Positions 1 through 6,667 of a stretch of 10,466 bases of DNA are shown here, in pieces. The notes beneath the pieces were generated by a model. That model had not been told where the DNA came from. It searched no databases and was given only the letters and a program-made list of their open reading frames with translations. Position 1 is the stretch's first letter. The number at the start of each line of letters is the position of its first letter. Location: contig JAGAYB010000283.1 of NCBI GenBank assembly GCA_017940705.1, positions 1-10,466 on the forward strand, read 5' to 3'. The stretch is from Selenomonas sp. GTDB taxonomy: Bacteria; Bacillota_C; Negativicutes; Selenomonadales; Selenomonadaceae. The translations under genes and the position numbers were made by a program.

Positions 1-108
1 AAGGCCAAGGCGGAAAGTGCCTACGCCGAAAACAAGGATATTATCGACAAAGCCGTTTATTATGCCCGGACGGGAGCAGATTTTCTGTCCAAATGGCTGA
101 CACAATAA
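1..108 (+). CDS. C-terminal end of an unidentified gene (partial)
   Basis: Frame 1 is open from the window edge to a TAA at 106-108 and encodes the last 35 residues of a protein ending in LSKWLTQ. The segment is rich in Ala, Lys, Tyr and Glu, has helical character and contains no stop. It shares direction, codon usage and tight spacing (22 bases to the next start) with the following binding-protein gene, so it is probably the preceding member of the same operon. The fragment is too short to assign a family. A nucleosidase-like C-terminal helix was considered but cannot be supported. What is seen is the open frame and stop; that it is a real gene is inference from context. Confidence 0.65.
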   Translation, partial: KAKAESAYAENKDIIDKAVYYARTGADFLSKWLTQ

Positions 109-115
109 AAAAATG

Positions 116-122
116 AAGGGAG
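116..122 (+). promoter_or_regulatory. Shine-Dalgarno site that selects TTG 131 as start
   Basis: AAGGGAG lies 8 bases before the TTG at 131. The in-frame ATG at 113 has only A-rich sequence upstream and itself abuts this site. Translation from the TTG gives a compact lipoprotein signal starting MKKYAVLL, so the TTG is the better start. Confidence 0.65.
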
Positions 123-130
123 TAAAAACG

Positions 131-1066
131 TTGAAAAAGTATGCAGTATTATTGATGGCACTTCTGTTGCTAGGCATGGTGGCTGGCTGCGGACAGCAGG
201 AAGCAAAAAAGGATTTACAGCCCTTGAATATCGGCCTGATGCCGGATACGGATTCCCTGCCCTTTATCATTGCTCAGGAAAAGGGCTATTTCAAGGAAGA
301 GGGGCTGGAGGTCAACATTCAGCAGTACAAGAGCGCCATGGACAGGGATTCAGCCCTGCAGAGCGGCAATCTTGACGGGGCCATATCGGATATGCTGGCC
401 GTGGCCTTTGCCAAGGACGGCGGTTTTAACGTGAAGGTGACTTCCTTTACCGATGGCAGCTACAAGCTGATTGCAAGCGCCCAGTCCACAGCCAAATCCA
501 TGGCAGACCTGAAGGGGCAGGACGTGGCTGTATCCCGTAATACCATTATCGAGTATGTCACGGACCAGATTCTCCAGAAGGAAAATCTCGGCGAAGACAC
601 CATCAACAAGGTGATTATCCCCCAGATACCTACGCGGCTGGAAATGCTGCAGAACGGCAAACTGGGCGCAGCTACACTGCCGGAGCCTATGGCCAGCATA
701 GCCGTACATAATGGCTGCAAGTTTATAACGGGCTCTGATGAACTCGGTATCAATCCCGGCGTAATCATGTTTACGGCCAAAACCACCAATGACAGACGGG
801 CGGAACTGGCAGCTATGTACCGGGCCTACAACAAGGCTGTGGATTATTTAAATAACACCCCACGGGAAGAATACATTGATATGATTATTGAAAAGGCAGG
901 TTTTCCACCGGCAGCCAAAGAAGCGCTGAAGCTGCCCGAGTATCATCATGCAGCCCTGCCCAAGGAAAGCGATGTGGTTGACTGCGTGAAGTGGCTGCAG
1001 CACAAGGGGCTTATCAAGAAGAATTATACCTACGCCGATTTTGTGGTGGATGTACTGAGCAAGTAA
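131..1066 (+). CDS. ABC transporter substrate-binding lipoprotein, NMT1/SsuA/ThiY-like
   Basis: This is the extracytoplasmic binding protein of the ABC importer encoded by this gene and the next two. With the TTG start it has 311 residues, normal for the NitT/TauT/SsuA class. The N-terminus is a lipoprotein signal: Lys-Lys, a Leu/Met-rich core, then MVAGC with the lipidated Cys at about residue 20. The mature part begins with the family hallmark: LNIGLMPDTDSLPFIIAQEKG, then a 'GYFKEEGLEV' segment at about 50-60. It continues with 'SGNLDGAISDMLA' (about 78-90), 'SMADLKGQDVAVS' (about 124-136) and 'LQNGKLGAATLPEP' (about 173-186), which are the ligand-cleft segments of periplasmic-binding-protein-like II folds. 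The class carries sulfonates, taurine, nitrate, bicarbonate or pyrimidine precursors of thiamine. No riboswitch or diagnostic residue here picks a substrate. Its stop is followed after one base by the ATPase start, so translation is probably coupled. Confidence 0.9.
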   Translation: MKKYAVLLMALLLLGMVAGCGQQEAKKDLQPLNIGLMPDTDSLPFIIAQEKGYFKEEGLEVNIQQYKSAMDRDSALQSGNLDGAISDMLAVAFAKDGGFNVKVTSFTDGSYKLIASAQSTAKSMADLKGQDVAVSRNTIIEYVTDQILQKENLGEDTINKVIIPQIPTRLEMLQNGKLGAATLPEPMASIAVHNGCKFITGSDELGINPGVIMFTAKTTNDRRAELAAMYRAYNKAVDYLNNTPREEYIDMIIEKAGFPPAAKEALKLPEYHHAALPKESDVVDCVKWLQHKGLIKKNYTYADFVVDVLSK

Positions 1067-1067
1067 A

Positions 1068-1823
1068 ATGATTGAAGTAGATAATTTGGCCGTAACCTAT
1101 ACCGGCCGCAGACAACAGAATATGGCATTGCACAATGTAAGCCTGACCGTTCCGCAAGGAACGGTCTGTGCTGTCATAGGGCCATCCGGCTGCGGCAAGT
1201 CCACGCTGCTCAAGGCCGTGGCCGGCTTGATTAAGGATTATACTGGTGAGGTGCGTATAAACGGCGGCGCGGTGAGCCCCAAGAAATTGCGTATCGGTTT
1301 CATGCCGCAAAATTACGGTTTGCTGCCCTGGCAGACCGTAGCGGATAATATCCGTCTGGCCTGCAGGATTAAGGACGGCTGGACCGAGGCCAAGGCGCTT
1401 AAAATGGAGGAACTGTGCCAAAAGCTGGGGATAAAGGACTTGCTGGCACGTTATCCCCAGGAGCTCAGCGGCGGCCAGCAGCAGAGGGTAAGCCTTGCCC
1501 GGGTGTTTTTGCTGGAGCCGGACATTTTGCTGATGGATGAGCCCTTTTCCGCTTTGGACGCCATTACCCGTGAGGAAATGCAGGATGTTTTCCGTGATTT
1601 ATGGGAGTCGGCCGGGATTACTACCATGCTGGTGACGCATTATGTGGAAGAGGCTTTATATCTTGGGCAGCAGATTGTCCTGATGTCGGCCAACCCCGGA
1701 ACTGTGGCCGAGGTCATGGAAAACAAGTGGCAGGGCAGCCGTAGCTGGAAGTCCAGCAATGATTTCTTTGTCAAAGGGCAGGAGCTGCGCGCTAAAATCA
1801 AAGCAATGGAGGCAGGAGCATGA
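1068..1823 (+). CDS. ABC transporter ATP-binding protein, SsuB/TauB/NrtD-like
   Basis: This is the cytoplasmic ATPase that powers the importer, and all nucleotide-binding motifs are intact in its 251 residues. Walker A is GPSGCGKST at 38-46, the Q-loop is MPQNYGLLPW with Gln81, and the signature LSGGQQQR is at 133-140. Walker B is ILLMDE at 153-158, followed by the D-loop SALD, and the switch His191 lies in VTHYVEEA. 'VTHYVEEALYLGQQIVLMS' and 'TREEMQ' are typical of the nitrate/sulfonate/taurine subfamily. The ATG lies one base after the binding-protein stop and has no obvious Shine-Dalgarno site, which fits reinitiation by the upstream ribosome. Its TGA overlaps the permease start as ATGA. 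Function as an importer ATPase is secure; the substrate is not known. Confidence 0.95.
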   Translation: MIEVDNLAVTYTGRRQQNMALHNVSLTVPQGTVCAVIGPSGCGKSTLLKAVAGLIKDYTGEVRINGGAVSPKKLRIGFMPQNYGLLPWQTVADNIRLACRIKDGWTEAKALKMEELCQKLGIKDLLARYPQELSGGQQQRVSLARVFLLEPDILLMDEPFSALDAITREEMQDVFRDLWESAGITTMLVTHYVEEALYLGQQIVLMSANPGTVAEVMENKWQGSRSWKSSNDFFVKGQELRAKIKAMEAGA

Positions 1824-2569
1824 GAAAGGGAAAAATTGTGCTGCGCGCCTATCTGCTGGGGATGGTCTTTTTGCTGCTGGTCTGGCAGGCAGCCGCCGGT
1901 ATTGCCCAGCTGCCCATCATTCCCGAGCCGGTCAATGTATTTGTGCGCCTGCAGGAAATTTTTGCCGACAAAATCGCCATTCATGCGGTGTACAGCCTCT
2001 GGCGGATAATTGCCGGAATTCTGCTGGCCGTGCTTATCGGCTATCCCTTGGGGATTATCATGGGCTATTTTGCCCGGGCTGACAGGTATCTGGCACCGGT
2101 GGTCTATCTTACATATCCGATACCGAAAATTGCCCTGCTGCCGATTCTGATGCTGCTGGCAGGTATTGGCGAACTGTCAAAGATTATCATGATTTTTCTG
2201 ATTGTGGTTTTTCAGATTGTCGTGGCTCTGCGTGACGGCATAAGAGCCATACCTGAGGAAACCTATTATCCGCTGTATTCTCTGGGAGCAGGCTTCCGGC
2301 AGGTGTGCCGTTACATTCTCATTCCGGCGGTTATGCCCAATTTCATCACGGCTATCCGGGTGGCTATGGCGACGGCTGTTTCGGTGCTGTTTTTTACGGA
2401 GACTTTCGGCACGCAGTACGGCATGGGCTATTTCATTATGGATGCCTGGCTCAGGGTAAATTATCTGGAAATGTATACGGGCATTGTGATTTTAAGTCTT
2501 ATCGGCCTGCTGCTGTTCGGCCTGCTGGATTTAATCGAGCAGAGGGTTTGCCGCTGGCAGATGAAGTGA
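1820..2569 (+). CDS. ABC transporter permease, SsuC/TauC-like
   Basis: This is the integral-membrane subunit of the importer, 249 residues, with about six hydrophobic segments (roughly 10-28, 58-82, 92-115, 120-142, 177-197 and 218-240). The cytoplasmic EAA loop that docks on the ATPase is visible at about 147-175, with SLGAGFRQVCRYILIPAVMP at its centre. 'YPIPKIALLPILMLLAGIGELSKI' is the characteristic central stretch of the nitrate/taurine/sulfonate permeases. The gene starts in a 4-base ATGA overlap with the ATPase gene, and a GGAGG site at 1808-1812 lies 7 bases upstream of the ATG. With the two preceding genes it makes a complete importer (one binding protein, one ATPase that would act as a homodimer, one permease that would act as a homodimer). 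Confidence 0.93.
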   Translation: MRKGKIVLRAYLLGMVFLLLVWQAAAGIAQLPIIPEPVNVFVRLQEIFADKIAIHAVYSLWRIIAGILLAVLIGYPLGIIMGYFARADRYLAPVVYLTYPIPKIALLPILMLLAGIGELSKIIMIFLIVVFQIVVALRDGIRAIPEETYYPLYSLGAGFRQVCRYILIPAVMPNFITAIRVAMATAVSVLFFTETFGTQYGMGYFIMDAWLRVNYLEMYTGIVILSLIGLLLFGLLDLIEQRVCRWQMK

Positions 2570-2576
2570 GGTAAAG

Positions 2577-4199
2577 ATGAAAAAGCTGTTGTTGCTGTTA
2601 AGTGTCATGCTGTTTCTGGCTGGGGGGCTGTTTTTGGGTGTTTCCGGCAGCGGTGCGCTGGCGGAAACGCTGGGGCTTTCCCAGGACAGCGGTGCGATTG
2701 CCGTGGAGAGCTATGGCAAGGTTTCGCCGGAAATCAGGCAGGACGTGGAAAAAGCGGCAAAGGGATTTGCCGCTTTTTGTGCAGATAATCTGCAAGTGAA
2801 GCTAAACCGTGATGTGCGTGTGCTGGTAGTGGCCGACAGCCATAATTATCAGGCCATGCTGGTGCAGGAAATGGGCATGGACGAAGCGGAAGCCAAAAAC
2901 AAAGCACAGTACACCAGCGGTCAGGCCAGCGGTCAAAAAAGCCTCTGTGTCATAAACGGTGACAGGTCAGGACTGAAAGAGACCGATGACCGTCTGGGCA
3001 CCACGGCGCATGAGCTGTTCCATCAGCTGCAGTATCAGCTGAGCGATGGCCGCAACGGCTACGAACAGGGGCTGTTCTGGCTGGAAGAAGGCTCGGCTGA
3101 CTACATGGGCGCTCAGGTGGCTGCGTCTTTGGGCGGACGCTCCATGGAAAAATGGTTTTTGGATGCCAAGTTTGCGGTGCAAAATTCCCGGAAGGTCGCT
3201 GATGTCATGGCCTTGCAGCACACTACCGAAGCTGAGCGAACGCAGCTGATGAATAACCGGGTAAATTCCTATGGCCTGTCGGACTTAATGGTCTGGTTTT
3301 TAGTGAAAACCTATGCTCCGGGACAGGAAAACGCCAGACTGCTGGACTATTTCCGCCGTCTGGGACAGGGCGACACGCCGGAAAAAGCGCTGCAAAATAC
3401 CTTTGGGGTGCCGCTTAATGACTTTTTGGCCGCTTTTGTGGATTGGTGGCAGCAGGAACAAAAAAAGACGGTCTTTAATTTTCATGGGCACGGCAGCGTA
3501 TCACCAGCCACGGTCAGCCAGCTGCAGCAGCAGGTAAAAGCCGCTCAGGACTGGCTGTCTGCCCATTGGGGCAGGAAGCTGACCGGGGAATACGATATCA
3601 TCGTAGCCGCCAATCAGGAGGACTTGGCCAGGGCCGCCGAGGAGCAGTGTCGTATCTCCCCGGAAAGAGCCAAAGAACTGGCGTCCGGCAGTGTCTGGGT
3701 GGAAAATAACAGCACCCTGATTGTCAATGGCGAACGTATTGCCGACCAGCGGCAATGTATCTTTGTGGGCGGCGTGATGATGACCAGGATGCTGGAGGTA
3801 CAGGAACTCGGGGCAGAGCCCAGCGGCGTGGAGTGGCTTATGCGCGGCATCGGTTATGTGGTTGGCGTAGGCCGTCTGTGTGAGAGCGGTTACGGCAGGC
3901 TGACGGATTACCAGCGCACCTGGCGCACGGAACTGCGCAAGAAGGCGCCGCTGCCCTCGCTGGATAAAATGATGCGGCAGGAGGCTATGCAGGAAATAGC
4001 TGACCAGTACAGCCATGACGATATCGCCAAACTCTGCGAATACGCCACGGCCGAGCTGGTTCGCCGCTACGGCTGGGGAGCTCTGCAGAATTGGCTTCTG
4101 GCGGCCCGGCAGCTGGGGGATGGCAGGCAGGCTTTTGTACAGGTTTTTGGCATAACCGCTACGGACTTTGCGGCCCAGATACAGATGCTGGTTTATTGA
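2577..4199 (+). CDS. Exported gluzincin-type zinc metallopeptidase with a degenerate second copy of the domain
   Basis: The 540-residue product starts with a signal peptide (MKKLLLLL, hydrophobic to about 20, probable cleavage near GALA at 26-29) with no lipobox, so it is probably secreted or periplasmic. The catalytic motif HELFH is at 145-149. Glu171 in WLEEGSADY (168-176), 22 residues later, is the expected third zinc ligand; this HExxH...WLxEGxAxY layout belongs to the peptidase MA-like/gluzincin superfamily. The segment at about 232-291 ends with GVPLNDFLAAFVDWW. Residues of about 305-540 follow the same layout (V-S-P helix, IIVAANQEDL, WLMRG at 420-424, FGITATDFAAQ at 524-533) but lack zinc ligands. 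The gene begins 7 bases after the permease stop with a GAGG at 2568-2571, so it is in the transporter operon. Its substrate is unknown. I know no specific family name for the two-domain form. Confidence 0.8.
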   Translation: MKKLLLLLSVMLFLAGGLFLGVSGSGALAETLGLSQDSGAIAVESYGKVSPEIRQDVEKAAKGFAAFCADNLQVKLNRDVRVLVVADSHNYQAMLVQEMGMDEAEAKNKAQYTSGQASGQKSLCVINGDRSGLKETDDRLGTTAHELFHQLQYQLSDGRNGYEQGLFWLEEGSADYMGAQVAASLGGRSMEKWFLDAKFAVQNSRKVADVMALQHTTEAERTQLMNNRVNSYGLSDLMVWFLVKTYAPGQENARLLDYFRRLGQGDTPEKALQNTFGVPLNDFLAAFVDWWQQEQKKTVFNFHGHGSVSPATVSQLQQQVKAAQDWLSAHWGRKLTGEYDIIVAANQEDLARAAEEQCRISPERAKELASGSVWVENNSTLIVNGERIADQRQCIFVGGVMMTRMLEVQELGAEPSGVEWLMRGIGYVVGVGRLCESGYGRLTDYQRTWRTELRKKAPLPSLDKMMRQEAMQEIADQYSHDDIAKLCEYATAELVRRYGWGALQNWLLAARQLGDGRQAFVQVFGITATDFAAQIQMLVY

Positions 4200-4204
4200 T
4201 TATC

Positions 4205-4210
4205 GGGAGG
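4205..4210 (+). promoter_or_regulatory. Shine-Dalgarno site of the AlkD-like gene
   Basis: GGGAGG lies 7 bases before ATG 4218 and only 4 bases before the in-frame TTG at 4215. The ATG is therefore preferred as start. Confidence 0.65.
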
Positions 4211-4217
4211 GCGCTTG

Positions 4218-4901
4218 ATGGACATACAGGCCGAGTTATTTAAACTGCAGGATAAGGATTATCGTGCGTTTCAGCTAAAGCTGCTGCCAACGGTGCAGCC
4301 GGACAGCGTCATCGGCGTGCGGACGCCGGAACTGCGCAGGCTGGCAAAAGTTATCGTCAGAAGCGGCGCGGCAGAGGCCTTTCTCGCGGATCTGCCGCAT
4401 AAGTACTTTGATGAAAATCAGCTGCAGGCGTTTATGCTGTCGGAGTTAAAGGACTATGAAGAGTGTGTGGTAAAGGTGGCGGCATTTCTGCCCTATGTGG
4501 ATAACTGGGCCACCTGCGACCAAATGACACCGCAGGTCTTTAAAAAGCATCGCCGGGAACTTCTGGTTTGGATAAGGAAATGGCTGGCAGCCTCCGATGT
4601 TTATGTCCGGCGCTTTGCCATTAAAATGCTGATGGACCATTTCCTTGATGAGGATTTTGACCTGTCGTATTTAGAAATGACCGCGCAGATACGCTCAGAG
4701 GAATACTATGTCAATATGATGATTGCCTGGTACTTTGCCACGGCGCTGGCCAAGCAGTATGAAGCGGCGCTGCCGTTCCTTGAGGGAAAACGGCTGGCTG
4801 TCTGGACACATAACAAGGCCATACAAAAAGCCATCGAAAGCCGGCGGATAACTCCGGCGCAAAAGGCTTATTTGCGGCAGCTGAAAATTAAAATGGCGTA
4901 G
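4218..4901 (+). CDS. AlkD-like DNA alkylation repair HEAT-repeat protein
   Basis: The 227-residue, helix-rich product belongs to the DNA alkylation repair enzyme family, whose founding member (Bacillus cereus AlkD) is a glycosylase that removes bulky or positively charged alkylated purines using a HEAT-repeat solenoid. Family marks seen are GVRTPELRRLAK (33-44), DNWATCD (95-101), YVRRFAIKMLM (129-139), YYVNMMIAWYFATALAKQYE (163-182) and KAIQKAIESRRIT (200-212). From memory of AlkD, Trp97 and Asp101 would match the catalytic Trp109/Asp113 pair, with Arg132 and Trp171 matching Arg148 and Trp187; this mapping is inference from spacing. The length is normal for the family. It starts 18 bases after the protease stop, so it is probably the last gene of the operon, although nothing about DNA repair links it to the transporter. 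Confidence 0.87.
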   Translation: MDIQAELFKLQDKDYRAFQLKLLPTVQPDSVIGVRTPELRRLAKVIVRSGAAEAFLADLPHKYFDENQLQAFMLSELKDYEECVVKVAAFLPYVDNWATCDQMTPQVFKKHRRELLVWIRKWLAASDVYVRRFAIKMLMDHFLDEDFDLSYLEMTAQIRSEEYYVNMMIAWYFATALAKQYEAALPFLEGKRLAVWTHNKAIQKAIESRRITPAQKAYLRQLKIKMA

Positions 4902-4918
4902 TGGCAGTCAAATCGTAT

Positions 4919-4930
4919 CCCCCCGGGGGG
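4919..4930. repeat. Perfect 12-bp palindrome C6G6
   Basis: Six C are followed directly by six G in the short gap after the AlkD-like gene. As RNA it could form only a 4-bp stem with a CCGG loop, and no T-tract follows. It is therefore not a convincing intrinsic terminator. It lies directly before the candidate -35 of the exporter gene. Its role is unknown. Confidence 0.6.
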
Positions 4931-4931
4931 C

Positions 4932-4960
4932 TTGTGGAGCATTGCTTATCTTGTTATTAT
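4932..4960 (+). promoter_or_regulatory. Candidate sigma-70 promoter for the MATE gene
   Basis: A -35 TTGTGG (4932-4937) and a -10 TATTAT (4955-4960) are separated by 17 bases. The -10 matches 5 of 6 consensus bases; the -35 matches only 3. The predicted transcript would start near 4967, about 34 bases before GTG 5001. The local sequence is AT-rich compared with its surroundings, which supports a regulatory role. Confidence is moderate to low. Confidence 0.4.
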
Positions 4961-4987
4961 CTAATTGAAATTGATTTTCGACAAGAT

Positions 4988-4993
4988 GAGGAG
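4988..4993 (+). promoter_or_regulatory. Shine-Dalgarno site that selects GTG 5001 as start
   Basis: GAGGAG lies 7 bases before the GTG at 5001. Two in-frame upstream starts, TTG 4965 and ATG 4986, have no comparable site. Starting at 5001 also places the conserved MATE N-terminus (GIAMPAALEG) about 12 residues in, as is usual. Confidence 0.65.
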
Positions 4994-5000
4994 TGACAGT

Positions 5001-6317
5001 GTGCGATTACCAGCCAGTGACAGACATTACTTAGGGATTGCCATGCCGGCGGCGTTGGAAGGATTATTTATGGTGCTGCTATCCTCCGTGGATATCATCA
5101 TGGTGGGGGTGCTGGGAACGGCGGCCATTGCGGCGGTCAGTATCTTTACCCAGCCGCGTATGATGCTTCTGTGCGTAGTGCGCTCGGTAGCCTCGGTGCT
5201 GACGCTGCTCACCGCCCAAAAGTTTGGACAGAAGAAATTACAGGAAGTGCCTGCGTTACTTGCGCGGACACTTTTTTGCATGGTTATTTTGATGGGGGCT
5301 CTGCACGTGCTCTTTTTCCTGCATTTAGAGGGGATTCTAAGCTGGATGGGAGCTAAAGAAGAATATATGGCAGAGGCTCTGGCCTACGGGGACATTGCTT
5401 TAGTGGGCGTTTTTTTGACAACGCTGGCCACTATCCTGCAGGCGGTACAGCTGGGCTATGGGCACACCAAACAGGTGATGAGTGCCAATGTGCAGGGCAA
5501 TGTGGTCAACATCATTGCCAATGCGCTGCTCATCTTCGGACTGGGGCCTTTTCCGGAGATGGGCGTTACAGGTGCGGCAGTGGGAACCGTCATTGGTACA
5601 GGCTGGTCGCTGACGGTTACGGGCTATCAGCTGAAAAACAGCGAATGGTCAGGCTGGGGCAGCTTTGGGCCGACGCGTGCGTATTTCAAGGAATTTCTGC
5701 CAGTTTTTGGCGGTGTATTCAGTGAACAGGGCTTTGAGCGCATCGGGATGGTACTCTATACCAGAATGGTCGCAGAGCTTGGCACAGCAGCCTATGCGGT
5801 GCATGCCATCTGCATGAATTTCTGTGATTTTTATTACTGCTTTGCAGGCGGCTTAGGCAAGGCTAATATGGTGCTGGCAGGTCATGCCCACGGTGCCGGT
5901 GATTGGAGCTTCTGGCAGCGCCAGCTCCGGGCAGGACTCAAATGGAGTTTTGTGTTCTCCCTGCTGGCTTTCCTGCTGACCTATGGCCTGCGCTATGAAA
6001 TCTTTGGCATCTATTCCCATGAGGCAGAACTGCTGCCTTTAGGGGCGCTTATCATGGTGTTTGTGGCGGCGGTGAGTTTTCCCGAGGCCCATGCCATGGT
6101 CTGCGCCGGTGTCCTCCGGGGCAGCGGCAAGACCAGTCAGGTGGCAGCCTATTCCTTCGTGAGCATTGCCTTTTTGCGGCCGCTTATCACGGCGTTTTTC
6201 TTAGAGGTGCTCGATTTAGGGCTGGCAGGGGCATGGCTGGCACTGGCCATTGACCAGTCGCTCAGGGCAGCGTGTGCATCATTTTTGCTCTGGCGCCTGT
6301 GGCGTACAAGGCCGTAA
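5001..6317 (+). CDS. MATE-family efflux transporter
   Basis: This is a multi-span inner-membrane exporter of the multidrug and toxic compound extrusion family, which uses a sodium or proton gradient to expel drugs or metabolites. The 438 residues (GTG start) fit the usual length and show about twelve hydrophobic segments in two similar bundles. The first bundle opens with GIAMPAALEGLFMVLLSSVD then MVGVLGTAAIAAVS (residues 12-47), containing the membrane Pro16 and Asp31 typical of the family. The second opens near EFLPVFGGVFSEQGFER, and 'AGVLRGSGKT' at 369-378 is the well-known late motif. The substrate cannot be told. It has its own candidate promoter, and its stop is only 15 bases upstream of the -35 of the B12-regulated operon. 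Alternative starts are TTG 4965 (450 residues) and ATG 4986. Confidence 0.9.
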   Translation: MRLPASDRHYLGIAMPAALEGLFMVLLSSVDIIMVGVLGTAAIAAVSIFTQPRMMLLCVVRSVASVLTLLTAQKFGQKKLQEVPALLARTLFCMVILMGALHVLFFLHLEGILSWMGAKEEYMAEALAYGDIALVGVFLTTLATILQAVQLGYGHTKQVMSANVQGNVVNIIANALLIFGLGPFPEMGVTGAAVGTVIGTGWSLTVTGYQLKNSEWSGWGSFGPTRAYFKEFLPVFGGVFSEQGFERIGMVLYTRMVAELGTAAYAVHAICMNFCDFYYCFAGGLGKANMVLAGHAHGAGDWSFWQRQLRAGLKWSFVFSLLAFLLTYGLRYEIFGIYSHEAELLPLGALIMVFVAAVSFPEAHAMVCAGVLRGSGKTSQVAAYSFVSIAFLRPLITAFFLEVLDLGLAGAWLALAIDQSLRAACASFLLWRLWRTRP

Positions 6318-6331
6318 ATAGCCTGTGACAC

Positions 6332-6360
6332 TTGACACGGGCTGGCAGTAATGGTAAAAT
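6332..6360 (+). promoter_or_regulatory. Near-consensus sigma-70 promoter of the cobalamin-regulated operon
   Basis: TTGACA (6332-6337, perfect -35) and TAAAAT (6355-6360, 5 of 6 for -10) are separated by exactly 17 bases. Transcription would begin near 6367, leaving about 34 nucleotides before the riboswitch helix P1. This is the best promoter in the window and starts just after the MATE stop codon, so the downstream operon is independently transcribed. It is consistent with a strong constitutive promoter controlled downstream by the riboswitch. Confidence 0.8.
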
Positions 6361-6400
6361 TCTCTTTGTCATACTGTGTATTGAGAGTGATTTTTAATAA

Positions 6401-6592
6401 GATTGAATCAGGTGTCGGAAGACTTAATAGAGAATCCGGTATAAGCCGGAGCGGTCCCGCCACTGTAACAGGGAGTCATATTGCAGTAAGGAACGATGAA
6501 CAGTTCCTAAGTCACTGGAGAGGGGAAAGCCTCTTTGGGAAGGCGCGATATGATGATGAACTGAAGCCAGGAGAACTGCCTGATTGACAATC
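6401..6592 (+). promoter_or_regulatory. Cobalamin (B12) riboswitch aptamer, class-I type
   Basis: The leader RNA carries the conserved parts of a cobalamin riboswitch in order. Closing helix P1 pairs 6401-6412 with 6579-6592: AATCAGG with CCTGATT, then GATTG with CAATC after a 2-base bulge. A CCGG hairpin is at 6436-6449. The core is GCGGTCCCGCCACTGTAA at 6451-6468. Two peripheral hairpins follow (6489-6508, AGGAAC with GTTCCT; 6519-6534, AGAGG with CCTCT). Then come TTTGGGAAGGCG (6534-6545) and the B12 box AGCCAGGAGAACTGCC (6565-6580), which differs from the usual consensus at one base. The large peripheral region with TGGGAAGG suggests the adenosylcobalamin-preferring class I; that preference is inference. 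It would sense intracellular cobalamin and control the transporter genes that follow. Confidence 0.97.
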
Positions 6593-6667
6593 ACCGCTAG
6601 AGACCGTTATGGTTTCTTGAACCCGCGAGCGATGGGGATGGGGATTTTTACTGGAGTTTTTTCGGTG
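6593..6667 (+). promoter_or_regulatory. Riboswitch expression platform
   Basis: This stretch links the aptamer to the terminator. It contains a hairpin at 6599-6617 (AGAGACC with GGTTTCT, one G-U pair, loop GTTAT), a G-rich run (6632-6647) and a T6 tract at 6657-6662. TCACCG at 6591-6596, which overlaps the 3' end of P1, is exactly complementary to CGGTGA at 6663-6668, at the foot of the terminator. GCCTG at 6578-6582, in the B12 box and P1, is complementary to CAGGC at 6690-6694 in the terminator's 3' arm. Either pairing could be part of the ligand-free antiterminator; this is inference. Confidence 0.5.

Noticed and set aside
3501..4016. A 171-residue antisense frame opposite the protease gene, and similar antisense frames such as 9361-9957
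   Set aside because: They are shadows of strong + strand genes, rich in Gln, His, Arg and Pro as expected from reverse reading, with no ribosome sites or family features.
4965..5000. TTG 4965 or ATG 4986 as start of the MATE gene
   Set aside because: Neither has a ribosome site, and 4965 falls at the predicted transcript start; GTG 5001 has GAGGAG at 7 bases.
6320..6343. Hairpin AGCCTGTG / CACGGGCT after the MATE gene, considered as a terminator
   Set aside because: The 8-bp stem has no following T-tract and includes the -35 box of the next operon, so it is probably incidental.
6351..6587. A 78-residue open frame on the + strand
   Set aside because: It lies within the riboswitch leader, has no ribosome site or recognisable protein features, and its bases are fully explained by conserved RNA structure.
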